Below are positions 19,197 to 30,975 of a stretch of DNA of 64,000 bases, in pieces; position 1 is the stretch's first letter, and each line of letters starts with the position of its first letter. The notes below the pieces were generated by a model. The model was not told the DNA's origin. It searched no databases and saw nothing but the letters and a program-made list of their open reading frames with translations. The DNA is from Gracilaria gracilis (taxonomy: Eukaryota; Rhodophyta; Florideophyceae; Gracilariales; Gracilariaceae), in the NCBI GenBank assembly GCA_030374805.1, contig JARGSG010000209.1:744001-808000 (forward strand), written 5' to 3'. The position numbers were made by a program, and so were the translations under genes.

Positions 19197-22100
19197 ATGA
19201 GAACTTTCACCGATTTTGATGGCGGAAAAATGGCAAGACGGGTTCCTATTTCTCATAAGAACATTCAGGTGTTCTTTTGGTTTCGTGATAAAATTGCCGC
19301 AAATGATGACGGCGGAGACCGTTCATTAGACGCTGGCTTCAAAAGAATCATGGATTTATGTGCTGAACACTATAAGGACATACCGGAAGCATAATTAATA
19401 TTCGAAGAGAATAAGAACTCTAAGGTACTGCAGAACGTCACCTCACACCAGCTTCGAGACTGCATCGTGAAGCAAAAGCCTATGGATCAACGTTATATGA
19501 TTTTTCGTGCGTTGGACGGTGCGAAGAAGATGAAGACCAGCGTGCCCGCGATTTGTTCCTTCTATTCATGGAGCGAAATGTGTTCCTACCCGTTAGAGCT
19601 CATCAATTTCTGCATGTTGAGGACTCGAAAGGTTGAACAAACAACAGAGTTCATCCCAAAATGACGTCTATGCGGATTCCAGAAGGTGTTTTACATCTCC
19701 TTCGCCGGACACATAGGGAAGGAGAAGAATCCTGTGAAAAGCGTAAAGAGGGGCAAGAGGAAAAGGAAAAGAGGAGAACAACCGTCAATATATATGCCGA
19801 GTTTTACATCATTCGAGAAGGGCAATTGTGATCGGTTGGGTTTTGCTATCAGTAAATCTCTTTTTGGATGGGATTTGTTCGCGAACATCATATGATATGA
19901 AACGGCCGAAGAGATGTTGAGTCCTTATATGGTTATGGGCATGGAGCTTCTGACGTACAAGGCTCTGGAAACACGCGACGCAAGGTATGCTCCATCGAAC
20001 CAAAATACTAAATTCGCGGAGGGGTCTGTCCCAGAAAACACTACAGGTGGGTTTCCCCAGAGCCTCAACGATGAGTGTGAGGCGAACTTGCGGGTTATAG
20101 CCAATGAGGTTTTACGTGACATGGAGAAGATATGCACACTTGATTGCCTGTACAGCATGGATATTGATACTCTTGGAAACTCGATAGAGTCCAAGGAGCT
20201 GAGAGCTGAGGTAGGACCTTCTTCCTCACATGATGCTGAAGAGAATCCTATACACGTGAAGCTCCCTGTGAGGTTCGAGAAGTTCCCCGAGAACCTATAT
20301 ACGCCCATACAGAAAAAGCGTCGCTCTTCCGGTTACAAGGTTGAGGGAAGTTCTCAAGAGATCGGCAATGGAGATGTTCAGAACCCTCTTCGGGAGTTCA
20401 TAAACCTCGTCAGCGCCGATGACGATGACTGTGAGAAACGAGAGGACCATGCCTCACGACTGGCGGGTTATGAAATCGAGGAGACTGGTATTGAACCGCC
20501 GGTGAAGGGTATGACCACTATTCTCCGCGATAATGTGGACAAAGTGTGGAATGGGTAACGGAAATCGCACTTTGTGGCATAGAAATGCGACCTGTAAGAC
20601 ATTAAACCTACGAATCAGACCTTCTACATTGACAGTGAACTGATGTGTCGGGAAGCCCACCTAGTTCTTAACCACCCACCATTCAACACACGGAGGAGGA
20701 AAAGCAAAAATAAAAGTGCCCATGACGTGTTTGATGAGGATCACATGATGAGCACTGTGGAAACCATTAGTTACGCTGTGCGTGTAGGTGGGCACTTTAT
20801 CCTATTCTGTTTCATCGCCCAGTTTCATGTATGGTATAAGATTCTTTCCGAGACTTTCATCGTTATGGAAACGGAAGAAGGAGACGGCGGTTTGAAGGCT
20901 GGGTTTCAGGTTGATGCCAACCCAATGGCGTTTATCCGTGATCCGAGCAACGTTGGTGGTAAGCCAATGAAGTATGAAATCCAGCCTTTAACATAGTACG
21001 CAGTACATGTAGTGAAGCGTGGACTACCAGCAACAGAGGAAACAAGTTTAAAGCCGTTGCAGGAGAATACCTTCGTCCAATCCACGTTCCCGGCAAACAC
21101 GAACGTCATCGACCGAGTACCTAAGCCGGAGGAAGGTGAATGGTTGATATGGAAGGTACTTGAGGAGGAGGCACCTGCAGCGAAACATCAGTACCTAAGA
21201 CCCGAACAGAAATCCCGGGAGCTGATGAAAAAGGTAATATGTCGATTCATCAAGCCGGGTGACCTCATTGTGTACCCATTTGCCGGCAAGTTGTCTACTG
21301 GTATGGCTTGCATCTCACTTCCGAAACATAGAAAATTTCTGGGTTGCGAGAAGAAGCCTTGTTTCTGTCAAGCAAAGTATCATGGTACCACACTTACGTC
21401 CGAGATAATCCGCAGTGGACAGAATGACATCGTTGTAGAGCAAGAAATAGTGGATGCTGCGTTAAGAACCTACGAAATAAATCCTTGGAGCACTCCACCC
21501 CGGCTGGAATGGCAAGCTCCGTTTGGATACCCCCAGTATCAATTGATGTCCGAGCATATTGTGAATTTCATGGGGAGGTATTGGAAGGACTTCGAATTTG
21601 CTGAGAAGTGTGGAAAACTTACTGAAGATGAGTGGGACGAGAAATATCAAGACGCAATGAATAGGATGGATATGAAGACTCTATTGATCTGTGAAGCGGG
21701 TTGTCACCATCTGCGGGTGGGTCCATCTGCAATCAACAATGCTAGGGCCAGAACAGGTGTGTTCACGGAACATGCGTAATCAAGTGATGAGACGATATGG
21801 TATTTCTATGGCACCTTGGTATATGACGATTTGAGTAACAGAATCGAGAGACATATGACGTATGGAACAGAATGTCTTGCAGCCACTCAGGAGAGGTGCA
21901 GGTTGTTCTCTATGACGATGGACGAAAGTGGACCAGATTTTCTCCAGTTGATGAATAGGCCTGGACATGTACGGTACAAGAAGTGGTGTGAAGCTGACAT
22001 TGTGGCTGCAACTTTCTGTATAGCAAGGTACATCAATGGCCCAGGGTGTCATGCGGGAGACATGGAACTGTCATTGCCCTCGTCGATGCGAATACGAACT

Positions 22101-22271
22101 GCAAATGTGGAAGTAAGGGAACCCAGGATGATGCTCAGGTTCAAGTCTGATATGAAGAACAATGCATTCCTTCATTGCGTGGCCACAAGGGATATGCAAA
22201 GAGACTTGGAATTAGATGTCAATTATGGGGGACAGTATAATTGGGATTGGGCACTCACTCTAGAACGCTAG
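19197..22271 (+). pseudogene. Beta-class DNA amino-methyltransferase fused to a SET domain, nonsense-only decay
   Basis: One plus-strand frame runs about 1,024 codons from the ATG at 19197 to the TAG at 22269. Eight internal stops interrupt it (19392, 19662, 19893, 20556, 20580, 20595, 20994, 21777), with no frameshift. At about 20670 LVLNHPPFNTR resembles catalytic motif IV (DPPY/NPPF). About 200 codons later LRPEQKSRELMKKVI and KPGDLIVYPFAGKLSTGMAC (21276) resemble motifs X and I, and RKFLGCE follows; this motif order is typical of beta-class N6-adenine/N4-cytosine enzymes. The C-terminus reads FYGTLVYDDL, ARYINGP and TRDMQRDLELDVNYGGQY, a SET-domain pattern. A basic KRGKRKRKRG stretch lies at 19750. 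The D-to-H change in motif IV and the altered FAGSG loop suggest the MTase is dead. Confidence 0.7.
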
Positions 22272-22536
22272 CCAACTTACGTAATATGCGACATAGGAAG
22301 GAAGTACAATACAACGGCTTGTGTGTTGGTACCTCGTAAACTGAACTACTCTTGATTATAGCTCTATAGATACTCGTATGCAGATTCGTACTTGGCCATT
22401 TTTATCCTTTTATCACCTCAAGATTTACATCTTCTTTCACAGGCACTCTGCACCCCTCCCCCATCTCCCCGGGTTGAATTAATACTTATTTTCGGTCGCT
22501 CCCGTTACTTGCGTTCTAAGTCTATCTTCATTCAAC
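22272..22536. other. Intergenic, pyrimidine-rich upstream region
   Basis: No gene is seen. The stretch is CT-rich (CACCCCTCCCCCATCTCCCC) and leads into an ATG at 22537 preceded by TTCATTCAAC. It could be the promoter or leader of the next decayed gene, but no clear signal is present. Confidence 0.3.
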
Positions 22537-23774
22537 ATGATCGACAGAACCAAAAAACCCGAAACCGCCCTGTGTAATAAACCGGGACTGAAGAGAAGGA
22601 GAGATATTCAGCCGGTAGTACATGATATAGAATTGACTCACCTCAAATACCCGCAAGGACCCCCTTCGTACCCACTCCGAATGAACAACCGCGTCCTTTC
22701 GCTACCGTTCCCCCCACTTCCATACGCGCTTCTCGTTGCAGAGGTGTATATGAAGTTGTTCCTACCTCTTCGCTAAGTAAAGTACTGGGATCTTCGTCGA
22801 GCACTTCGTATGTGAGCAGGGCTCAGCAGTCAGCAAAGAAGATAGATGTGCCCAATAATGGAATTGAACGCCAGGGGGAAGATGTTTCCGGTGTAATGAG
22901 GGTTGTTCCCAGCAATGGAGAGACCAAGGTAACGAAGCCCACAGCGTAAACCGCACCGCCTTCCGCTGCAAGGAACAGGGCAGGAGCAGTACCTGTTTTG
23001 CCCCGTTGTGTTCCAACCTTATACCTACAGCGCCAAACAGGTCGCGAATTATGGGATAAAGGTAGAGCCGGAAGAAGAACAGTGAGGGATCAACCGCCTG
23101 CGTGAAACGTCGTGCAGCGCGGGGATGACGTACATGATTTTGGTGACAAAATTACGCCTGTGGATCGTGATATGAGGGGATCGGGGCCCAGTGTAAGACG
23201 TTTCGAAAACGAAGTGCATGAGGAGCGAGGGGTAAACTGTTGTACCAACGAACAATGCACACCTCGCTGCCCGACAGAGTTAGCGGAGAAGGTGAATTCT
23301 TTGAGAGCCAAAGTGAAAAAGCTGGAGGAGGAGATGATAACTCGAGAGACGTCCTCCTCAAATTTTCTCAGGGTCTAAACATGGGGTTGAAGCGAAAGTT
23401 TACAGAGAAAGATCTCGTGGTTTAACATTTATGGGGTGCACTGAAACAAGATGTCGTTAAGACCAAACGTTCTGGTAACCCTGGACATAGGGGGCGCAAG
23501 AAGCATAAAATTGATGTCCGTGACGCTTTGAAAGGCGTAATGCAAGCGGGGTCTCATAACATGCTGAGTTGGGCAAGAAGGAAAACAAGTGAGTTATGTT
23601 TTGATGATGATGGGCTCTCCGGAAACTGGAGAAATCGCTCCGAAGCGTTAGCAGGCGCTACGGATGACTGCAATCGGTTAGTAAAGAGGAGGAGAGGGGG
23701 GATTTCGAAGGTCCCTTAAAACCCGGTGGAGCGGCTCAGTGGCTTTGAAATATTAACGCCGTTTGTGCAGGAGT

Positions 23775-23808
<34 letters not shown>

Positions 23809-25144
23809 ATGCACTGCTGCGGATAAATGAGTTGAAAGAGCAAATTTGGGAGGGAGTCGGACAGGTCTCTCTGGCGGAGGCATGTATCATAGAGGTGAAT
23901 GCGGATATGTGTCTGAGACAGAGAATGCGACAGACATTGAGTGATGTTCTTGGGGTGCGGAAGAGAAACACAAGAGACGAACTATCCCTATTACTCTGGT
24001 ACTTCCTTATTTGGAAACGGACGAAGATGGTGCCGGAGAGTAGTGCAGAACTTTCGGAACAGGTGTAAGAAGCCCAGTAGAAGATACTGAGAGTGGTTAA
24101 GAATAGAAATCCAAGTACCTCTTGGTGGCGAAAGGCACCAGCTGACCGGTTAATGTATTCGAATACTGGGAATCATGAAGAACATATCATGTATACTGAT
24201 CTAGATTTTTCTTCCGTAACAACGTTGGAAATACAGGTACTCAGGGAGTTCATTGGCTATGACTTTGAGGAGAGGGAGGCCCTTTTATGAAAGGTGCAAT
24301 TATTGTATCGGCTCGAATAGATGCTTAGGTCGTAGCTGTCGTCAGCCTTCTAAGTGCTCATTCGGAGAGGGGAGAACAGAGACGGAAGCAGTTTACGAAA
24401 ATTTATGCTGACATGTTACCGATTGCAATCATTTCTGAGGGAGGTGAGGCAACATGTTCAAAGAAATCATTCCAATGAATTCGCAAACTACGGAACTACT
24501 GAAGATGATTGGACTGGGATTCTAGGGAATGATACCAGAGAGACCGCCATAGCTTTCCGGATGCCTTCCAATGGAAAGTTGTTCCTTGCCGTCTGGAAGC
24601 AGTACTTTCTTGAGAATGCGGACAAAAAGTTGGGATCCATCACAGATTGTGACATTGATGAGTAGAAGGAGGGCGACCTAGACTTTGCAGATATGGATAT
24701 GGGCTCCATTGAACAATCTAGCGGACTAGAAGTTGGTGGAGAAACGATTATTTTGCAACAGAAGTGAGTGGAGAAGCATGTTTACTGCAAATATGATACA
24801 CAGTCTTCCGGTTCTAATGGGGGTGTCAAGTGGTTCGCAGTATAATCTATTGATATAGAAACGATTTTGGAACCACTCAAGTGTAGAAGAAAATGGTGGT
24901 GCATGATAGTTCGAACGTACGACATGGATAGTTCCCAGCAATGGTCACGCTGTAACCATTCCATACCGGGTGAGGTGTCCGGAGCGGCTAATACGCGTAC
25001 GAGCTGGGAATAAAAGCGTGTGATCCTGTTCATCATTAGTTGCCCATTGCAGAAATATGCATTATAGTATACTGTCGATAGCGGTAGTAGGTGGAAAAAC
25101 TTCGAAGTATGGAACAAATGCGAGTTTCATGACTTTCAGTGGAG
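22537..25144 (+). pseudogene. Decayed unrecognised gene(s) downstream of the MTase-SET frame
   Basis: ATG 22537 opens MIDRTKKPETALC. Protein-like fragments then continue, mostly in one frame: 22767-23378 with a predicted coiled coil (AEKVNSLRAKVKKLEEEM), 23400-23719 in another frame (GHRGRKKHKIDVRDALKGVM), 23806-24068, 24093-24290, 24354-24665 and on to about 25.1 kb, separated by stops. I recognise no domain. The same-strand position after the MTase-SET gene and the similar nonsense-rich decay suggest both were part of one element. A 31-G run at 23775 lies inside it. Confidence 0.4.
23775..23805 (+). repeat. 31-base poly-G tract
   Basis: The plus strand shows an uninterrupted run of 31 G between GAGT and CAGATG. 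Such a tract can form a quadruplex and is prone to length change and sequencing error, so neighbouring frame assignments are uncertain. Confidence 0.9.
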
Positions 25145-25194
25145 AATGAAGAGTTGAAACACGAAGGAGAGCCCTAACCTGAGCTACCCATATT

Positions 25195-25679
25195 ACAGAG
25201 TGGAGGAACGTGCCGCCTTCGATGAGAAACTTTCGTAGAAGGACAAAGTCTTTAACCTCATTCAAATGCCCTCCAGCTCCTTCGCTCCCTTGGCCATGAT
25301 GTCGAACCTAACCACAGTAGGCTTCGACTCCATTGTGAATGCTATCGAAGATGAAGTGGCTCGTCGCAAGAACCCAAACAACCCTAACTCCTGCGCTCCT
25401 TCGTCCACTCCCACTACCCAGCCGAAAGCCAACACGGCAAACAAGGGTGGTCGGAAAAATCGAAACCGGCGCAACAAGTCCTCGGCTACAAAGAGCCGCT
25501 ACGATGATAACCGCTTTTATTGCAGTCGTCGTGGACACTACGATCTAGATTGGTACAAACGCAAACGTGAGGAGTCTGATAATAATGATAAACAGCAGAA
25601 CTTCAATGAATGGCAGCAATCTAATCGCAACAACAGTGGTTCTCGTCGTTCACAGTATGGATCCCACAAAGAAGGATAA
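25195..25679 (+). pseudogene. Copia gag C-terminal part
   Basis: The frame reads VFNLIQMPSSSFAPLAMMSN, GFDSIVNAIEDEVARRK, a basic KGGRKNRNRRNK segment and a degenerate zinc knuckle FYCSRRGHYDLDWYKRK, in which two of the Cys are lost. One stop lies near 25240. Gag would bind and package element RNA; this copy is broken. Confidence 0.65.
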
Positions 25680-25769
25680 CATCAATCCAACTGGAACTCA
25701 GGCTTTGCATCAAGGAGGGATGGAAATGATAGTCGTAACTCAAATCATAACTCCAACCCTCGTTCCTAT

Positions 25770-26063
25770 GTGGTGCAAATGAATGATGATCCACCTCCTT
25801 CACCTGGCTTCAACTACAATATGGCCAAGTTCAAAAGTAAGATCGCTCTTCTTTCTCAAACGAAATTGGACTCGGCCTATATTGACTCAGGAGCAACTCA
25901 TCACTTCTTCCATTCGCGGGAGTCGTTCATTCACTACGAACGAATTAAGATCGAGACTGTTCAGGTTGCTTCAGGAACAGCTCGTCTCGTTTGCAAAGGT
26001 CATGTCTGGATACCTTTGAACCGTGGTACATTCGTCGAGGCTTATCACGCGCCTGCACTTTGA
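25770..26063 (+). pseudogene. Copia aspartic protease, decayed
   Basis: The copia-type active site reads AYIDSGATHHFFHSRESF, with an intact DSGA, followed by VQVASGTARLVCKGHVWIPL. The frame is lost at 26063 and resumes in another frame. Confidence 0.7.
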
Positions 26064-26990
26064 ATGGAACATCTTTCCTGTTGGCGTTCTCAGTGTCAAG
26101 TTCATAGTGATGTTCACGTCCACTATTCGTCCATTCAATGGATGTTTCATCATGTATCCTAAACTGAACTCTGAAATCATTTGGGAAACGGAAATCAACC
26201 CAGGCCTCTTCGTCATGGACCTCACTGATAACGACAAACAAGTGATGGTCGTGAACGCAAGTAACAGTAAACAAGGGCTAGCTTTGGAATTGCACCGTCG
26301 AACTGGTCATCTTCACCCAAGTAGTTACCAGAATCTTGCTAAGTCTTTCGACTCTGTGCCCTACTTTCAACGTTCCCATCTTGGATTCGTTGACGTGCGT
26401 TCCTTGCCTAACGTGCAAGAGGAAACGGAACCCAATTACGACCTGATCGCGTTCCGTTTTGACGTCAAGTCCTTTGGACCTTATCCATATGGACCTTTCG
26501 GGAAAGATTTCGCCAACTCTCTCTGGTGTAATATAACGCCATGGCCATACTGGATGACCACACCTCCAAGTCGGACGTTTTCTTCTTGATGGACAAGACA
26601 GGTGCTAGTGTTTTGAAGCACCTGGATGGGTATAAACGCCGATCGGAGCTAGGACGTAACCACTCGTTGCGCTTGAAGAACGTTCGCCTGGGCGGGGCCA
26701 GCGAACACAAAAGCACCGATTTGGACACGTTTTGCTTCGATCATGTCTTAATCTTGGACTAATCTCCTTCCGAGGCTTCCGAATCTAATGGTGCCGCGGA
26801 GAGGATCATCCAAGAGCATTGGAACAGAGCTCGTATGCTTCTCTTCGAGAGCAAACTGTCCATTTCCTTCTGCGCGGAGGCAATGAACCACGCGAACTGG
26901 CTGCGAAATAGGGCTTTTGCTTCAAGGATAAAGTGATGGATACCGATTCTGGCATGGGATCCGTTCACCGTAATTAACTTTACGAACATT
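26064..26990 (+). pseudogene. Copia pre-integrase and integrase, decayed
   Basis: The pre-integrase block LELHRRTGHLHPSSYQNLAK (26280-26345) gives the His pair of the zinc domain. The core follows in another frame with AILDDHTSKSDVFFL (26541), then ASESNGAAERIIQEHWNRAR and NHANWLRNR near 26775-26910, the region of the catalytic Glu. Stops and frameshifts separate the pieces, so no active enzyme is encoded. Confidence 0.75.
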
Positions 26991-27281
26991 CCGAACTTTG
27001 GTCAGCCTAACTATGCCTTCGTATATCGGTCCAAGACCGTGGCATCAAAAAAGTTCCTCCCCTGTTCTGTCTTCGCGCACTTTGTGAACATGTAACGCGA
27101 CACCACACTCGCTCGTGTGTTTGTGCCGGGGAAGAACTTTGTCGTTACTTGCCGTATTCTAAACTCCAAGGATATCAATTTCTCTCCTCTTCCAAACATG
27201 TCCACTCTCCTGGAATGAATAACTCGTCAACAAAAGACAGAGGAGACAGAGAATACCTCACAGACCGGTAACGGTCCTGAA
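26991..27281 (+). pseudogene. Copia integrase-RT linker, decayed
   Basis: This is the expected linker between integrase and reverse transcriptase. Fragments of variable, Ser/Pro-containing sequence occur in several frames; nothing diagnostic is seen. Confidence 0.3.
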
Positions 27282-28151
27282 TTGAAATACCACTTGGTAA
27301 AGGCGATGACAACAATCGCGCACATCTTTCCAAATGTATCGGTCTCCAAGAAAACTGTGCATGACCGCAACGTTCCAAGTAGTTTAAAGGACGCGTGCAG
27401 GGATCCCGGTTGGTGTGAGGCCATCGACCCAGAGATGAACGCACTCATCCGTCGTAACAATTGGGAACTTATACCCAGGGAATCCTGGATGAAACCGGTT
27501 CCCTACACTTAGGTCTTCAAAGAAAAGATGTTAGAAGGAATCGGGAAGAAGTTCTAGATGAAGAAAGGCTGGTGTCTACGGGGGGTTAAGCAGAAGCCCT
27601 TCATCGACTTCGATCCGTTCAACACTTATGCGCCAGTAGCTTGTCATGAAGCACTGCGCATTCTTCTCTCGGTTGCCGCTGCACAAAACCTTTTACTGGA
27701 GAGATCAGATATCTCGAATGCATACTTATATAGAAACTCGATGTTCCGATAATTCTAGAACAACCATGAAAATCCACTGGCATTGTAGGAAAGCCAGGTC
27801 ATGTCTGTAAACTGCTTAATTTTATCCACGGCGCTGTCGAAGCTCGAATAATATGGGGTTCCCTCTTTCCTGAAGCTCTGCTGTCGTGGAACTTTGTACC
27901 ATCAGCTCTCCACTCTCTCTTCTTCATGTTCCGCGAGCACGACGACTTCCTGATTGGCTGTTTTGGTCGAAGATTGCGCAATTGCTGCAAACAATGCCAA
28001 ACTTCGAAATGACTGCAAACAAAAACTGTCTGCAACGTTTGATTTGAAGCTCTATGGAGAGCTTAAGTAATTCATAGATTGGAACATTCAGCGATCTCCT
28101 TCCGGCATTAAGGTAAATCAATATGGATATGCCCTACAAGTTCTCAAGAAG
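27282..28151 (+). pseudogene. Copia reverse transcriptase, decayed
   Basis: The N-terminal RT segment reads DPGWCEAIDPEMNALIRRNNWELIP. KPVPYT is followed by a TAG where copia RTs have Trp (W-VFK), then FDPFNTYAPVACHEALRILLSVAAAQN and RSDISNAYLY. The TGG-to-TAG change is a G-to-A transition. The YVDD block is not readable. The last clear piece is YGYALQVLKKF at 28.1 kb. Confidence 0.75.
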
Positions 28152-28154
28152 TTT

Positions 28155-28914
28155 GTGTAGTGCAATGCTCGCAAGCGGGAAAAACAACAGAAGGCGCCCG
28201 GATCTTCCTCTCACGAGGTAAACCCAGCAGTAGAGCCCTTCCAGGGATGAAAAGACTATGTCGGGTGAAAGACCGAGGTCAATACTTCACGATCAGCGTA
28301 GGAAGGTCAGACAAGAAGGTATTCTGCGTGAGCGGCGTGTGTGTGTTATTCTCCAAGGAGGCAAAGTGTCCACAAGTGTGGCGAGTGCGACGCGGTGTCA
28401 GCGCTGGCCGCGGGTCGCGGGGAGCAACCCAACAGGAATGGAAAAAGACGGGGGAGTCTCGAGAGTGACGAAAGGAAACGGCAAAGCCGAGAAACACCGT
28501 ATACAAGGGCGAACACGACAGTAGTTGGTAAATAATCCCAGCAACGGGTTCTTTTAGGAGACGCAGGGGGATAGACAGCCCGTTAGCAACGGCGTATCCC
28601 TCCGAGGGAGAGTGCAGTACGGACGAAGGCGAAGAAGTCTAGAGCCAACCCTGGTTGGGGAGATTTACTGAGTGGCAGGGCCTTGGCGCGCTGGGACTAT
28701 AAAGTGAGTATTAACCTCCCGTACTGTACGGCTAAAATATCATAAGTAGTTAAAATGCATAAAATATAGTAGAAAGTACCAGCAATGCTTCGCCAACCCC
28801 CCTGACTCACCGTGTCCCACGTGTCCAGTCCATAATAGTGGTCAAAGTATGTAGTCATATACTGCCCGTGCCGACAAGTCGGAAAGACAACCAGGTACCC
28901 GAAAATCCCCCAAG
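28155..28914 (-). repeat. 3' LTR of element B
   Basis: It starts TGTAGTGCAA at 28156 and ends near ATCCCCCA. It aligns with 38266-38965, apart from about 60 extra bases near 28200-28258 that are absent from the other copy. Shared blocks include GAAGGTATTC, GCGGCGTGT, GGAGGCAAAGTGTC and ACTGTACGGCTAAAATATCA. Confidence 0.85.
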
Positions 28915-28976
28915 AGGGCGTTGCACTTCATATCCCTCTCCTCAGTCGAGAGTGCGACGCTTTTGCGAGCGCCGCG

Positions 28977-30975
28977 ATGGCGGAAAATGACTATAAGGGT
29001 ATGCCCCATTCCGGCTCGCCGGTCATCTCCTCTGACTCAGAGTATCAGCCACCCTCGAACGCGCCGAACTCCCTTCTTGAAGGTAACAAACAACATGAAG
29101 CCCTCGTTCCTTGTGCCACACCTTCTCCTGAAATCCCCGGTACACCAGGGTCTCGATTTAACGAGCGACTCCGGCATGCCGAACTAACCTTCGAGCCATC
29201 CTACACTGGGTTATTTCACAGGTTTCCGGTCCGTTCCCCTGCCTCAGTGCAACACGGGCCAACAACAACCGAAGGGCGGGAACCAACCTCCGCAGTCTGA
29301 GGCGTCTGCCTTGGCGCGCCCAACGACTAAGCCCTCCAACCAGGCTTCAACGGCTACCGGCACGCCGGATTCTCACCCGGTGTCCGGGATCATTATACCC
29401 CGATATACTGTGCGCGTGTGGCCTCCATACGCCACCCTGGTTTGGTTGAATCCGAGTAGTCGGTCGCAAGCCCACAGACTGAAGAATGCGCCTTGGTTTC
29501 ATCCGTTGCCCGTCCTCAATGAGGCGTTGATCCTGTCTTATGCAAACAGTTCAAACACTCTTCCGGGGCATATCCCCGCAGATGTTACGGTGTCATGGAA
29601 CTGGCGGAACCTCATCGCGATTCATGTGCACCATGTCCATCGTAACGGGAGGGAATCCGTGGCCAACGCCTATGCGACGCTGGTCATCATCGGCTATCAT
29701 CGGCAACGCCGGGCTCCATTCGAGTTTCCCATCCCTCCGGGGTACAATTTTGACATATTCATAAACCGCACGCGCGGAGAGATGTCGTACTGTGACCGCC
29801 TTGAGGCGTTGGACACCTTCGCGTGGAGGAATTTTCGCGCAGCGCGGCAAGTAGTCCTTTGCTGGGAGCGACCGATTACTCGGGCCGAGTACCGCTACCT
29901 TCCCTGGGCTTCCCAGTCAAACATCCTTCAGAACTTCATCCGTTATGAACGGCGTTGGCGCTCCCGATGCCGGTATTTCGTCCCGCATCAGAACGTTGTG
30001 GTCGAGAGGATTGCGCCCACCCACGGACAAGGTCGTTATGTACCGATTCCATCATGGTGGTCCTCCTTGGAGGCATGCCGAGGCTGCTACATCGAGCTTC
30101 AACCGGAGATCACGTACATGGAATCGTTTCTCACGGCGGATCCCAACTCGAGGTTGTGGTTGGTCGTGGTGACCGAGTGGGCAGTCCGCACGGCGGCGTA
30201 AAACCTCACGGAGGCGTAAGACCAGTATAGACTGCGGTACATCCTACCCCGCGTGCAGGAGACTATCCGTAACCTGAGCATAAAGATCCTCCTCGGGGGC
30301 TGAGCCAACGAAGAAGAAATGTTGGGGTTACTCGAGTACTTCGAGGACGTTCAGTGAGACGATGTTCCCATCGAACAAAGCGGCCGTCGAGACGGGAGTA
30401 GTGGTGGATCCGGCCCTGGTTTGGGGAGAAATACCCCGCTTGTGGGGGACTTCATATACTTCGACGCGTGGGACTTCCGGGAGATTAACCGCGAAGAAGC
30501 GGAGGAATTCCGGGATGCCTCGCGTTTAATCCCCAGCGACCTCCCGCGAGGGTACATCGACACGGACGATTACTATCACGCTTACAGCGGTGGAAATACA
30601 ATGGTGGATAACGACCCCGATAAAGCGGGTGTGGTTGTAGACGAAGCAAACAACGCGGTCGGGAATGTTTCCCCTGATTGGGGCGCTCCGGCAGAACCAA
30701 TCGCTATGGCTCCGTCAGATCCCGAGGGTATTCAACCCACACCAGCGGCGACAAGTGAGCCGGACCATAGTCCGAATCCACAAACTGCGAGCGCCGGTCC
30801 ACCTAACTCCAGTTCGGGGGCGGTTAACGAGAGTGAGGTCCTTGCCCGCTTCCTTCGCGGGCCTGACCTCAGCGCCACCGAAGCTTCGGGAGATGTCACC
30901 GCAATGGCGGACGCGCTCTCGAAGCATCTCGGCGGTGGTCGTCCCTCCCAAGGGGGTGATGATACAAACCAGTAA
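28977..30975 (+). pseudogene. Antisense accessory gene of element B, lightly broken
   Basis: An ATG at 28977 opens MAENDYKGMPHSGS. The frame shifts near 29.2 kb and then stays in one frame to 30975, about 660 codons, with four stops clustered at 30199-30357. The E copy is collinear across those stops (DQYRLSNIPPRLRAG versus DQYRLRYILPRVQET), so the ancestral gene was one continuous protein. Features are a Ser/Pro-rich N-terminus, a central Trp/Tyr/Arg-rich part (APWFHPLP, VSWNWRNLIAIHVHH, YVPIPSWWSSLEACRG), an acidic FIYFDAWDFREINREEAEEF segment, a disordered part and a C-terminal ARFLRGPDLSATEASGD motif. No known domain is recognised. Confidence 0.7.

Larger units (their letters stand above)
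25195..28154 (+). mobile_element. Ty1/copia element, decayed and 5'-truncated, interrupted by element B
   Basis: The plus-strand order gag, protease, integrase, reverse transcriptase is Ty1/copia order. Recognisable pieces run from gag at about 25.2 kb to YGYALQVLKKF of the RT C-terminus at 28.1 kb, where element B begins. No copia LTR is found on the left. The sequence right of B at 38.97 kb keeps AAGTTT, but I cannot read a convincing copia continuation there. Confidence 0.8.

Noticed and set aside
19197-22271. Alternative nuclear code (TAA/TAG read as Gln) as an explanation for the in-frame stops
   Set aside because: TGA stops occur as well, copia has TAG at a Trp position, and other frames in the window (for example the A accessory ORF and YR1) are clean and end at single stops. 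Mutation explains the data better.
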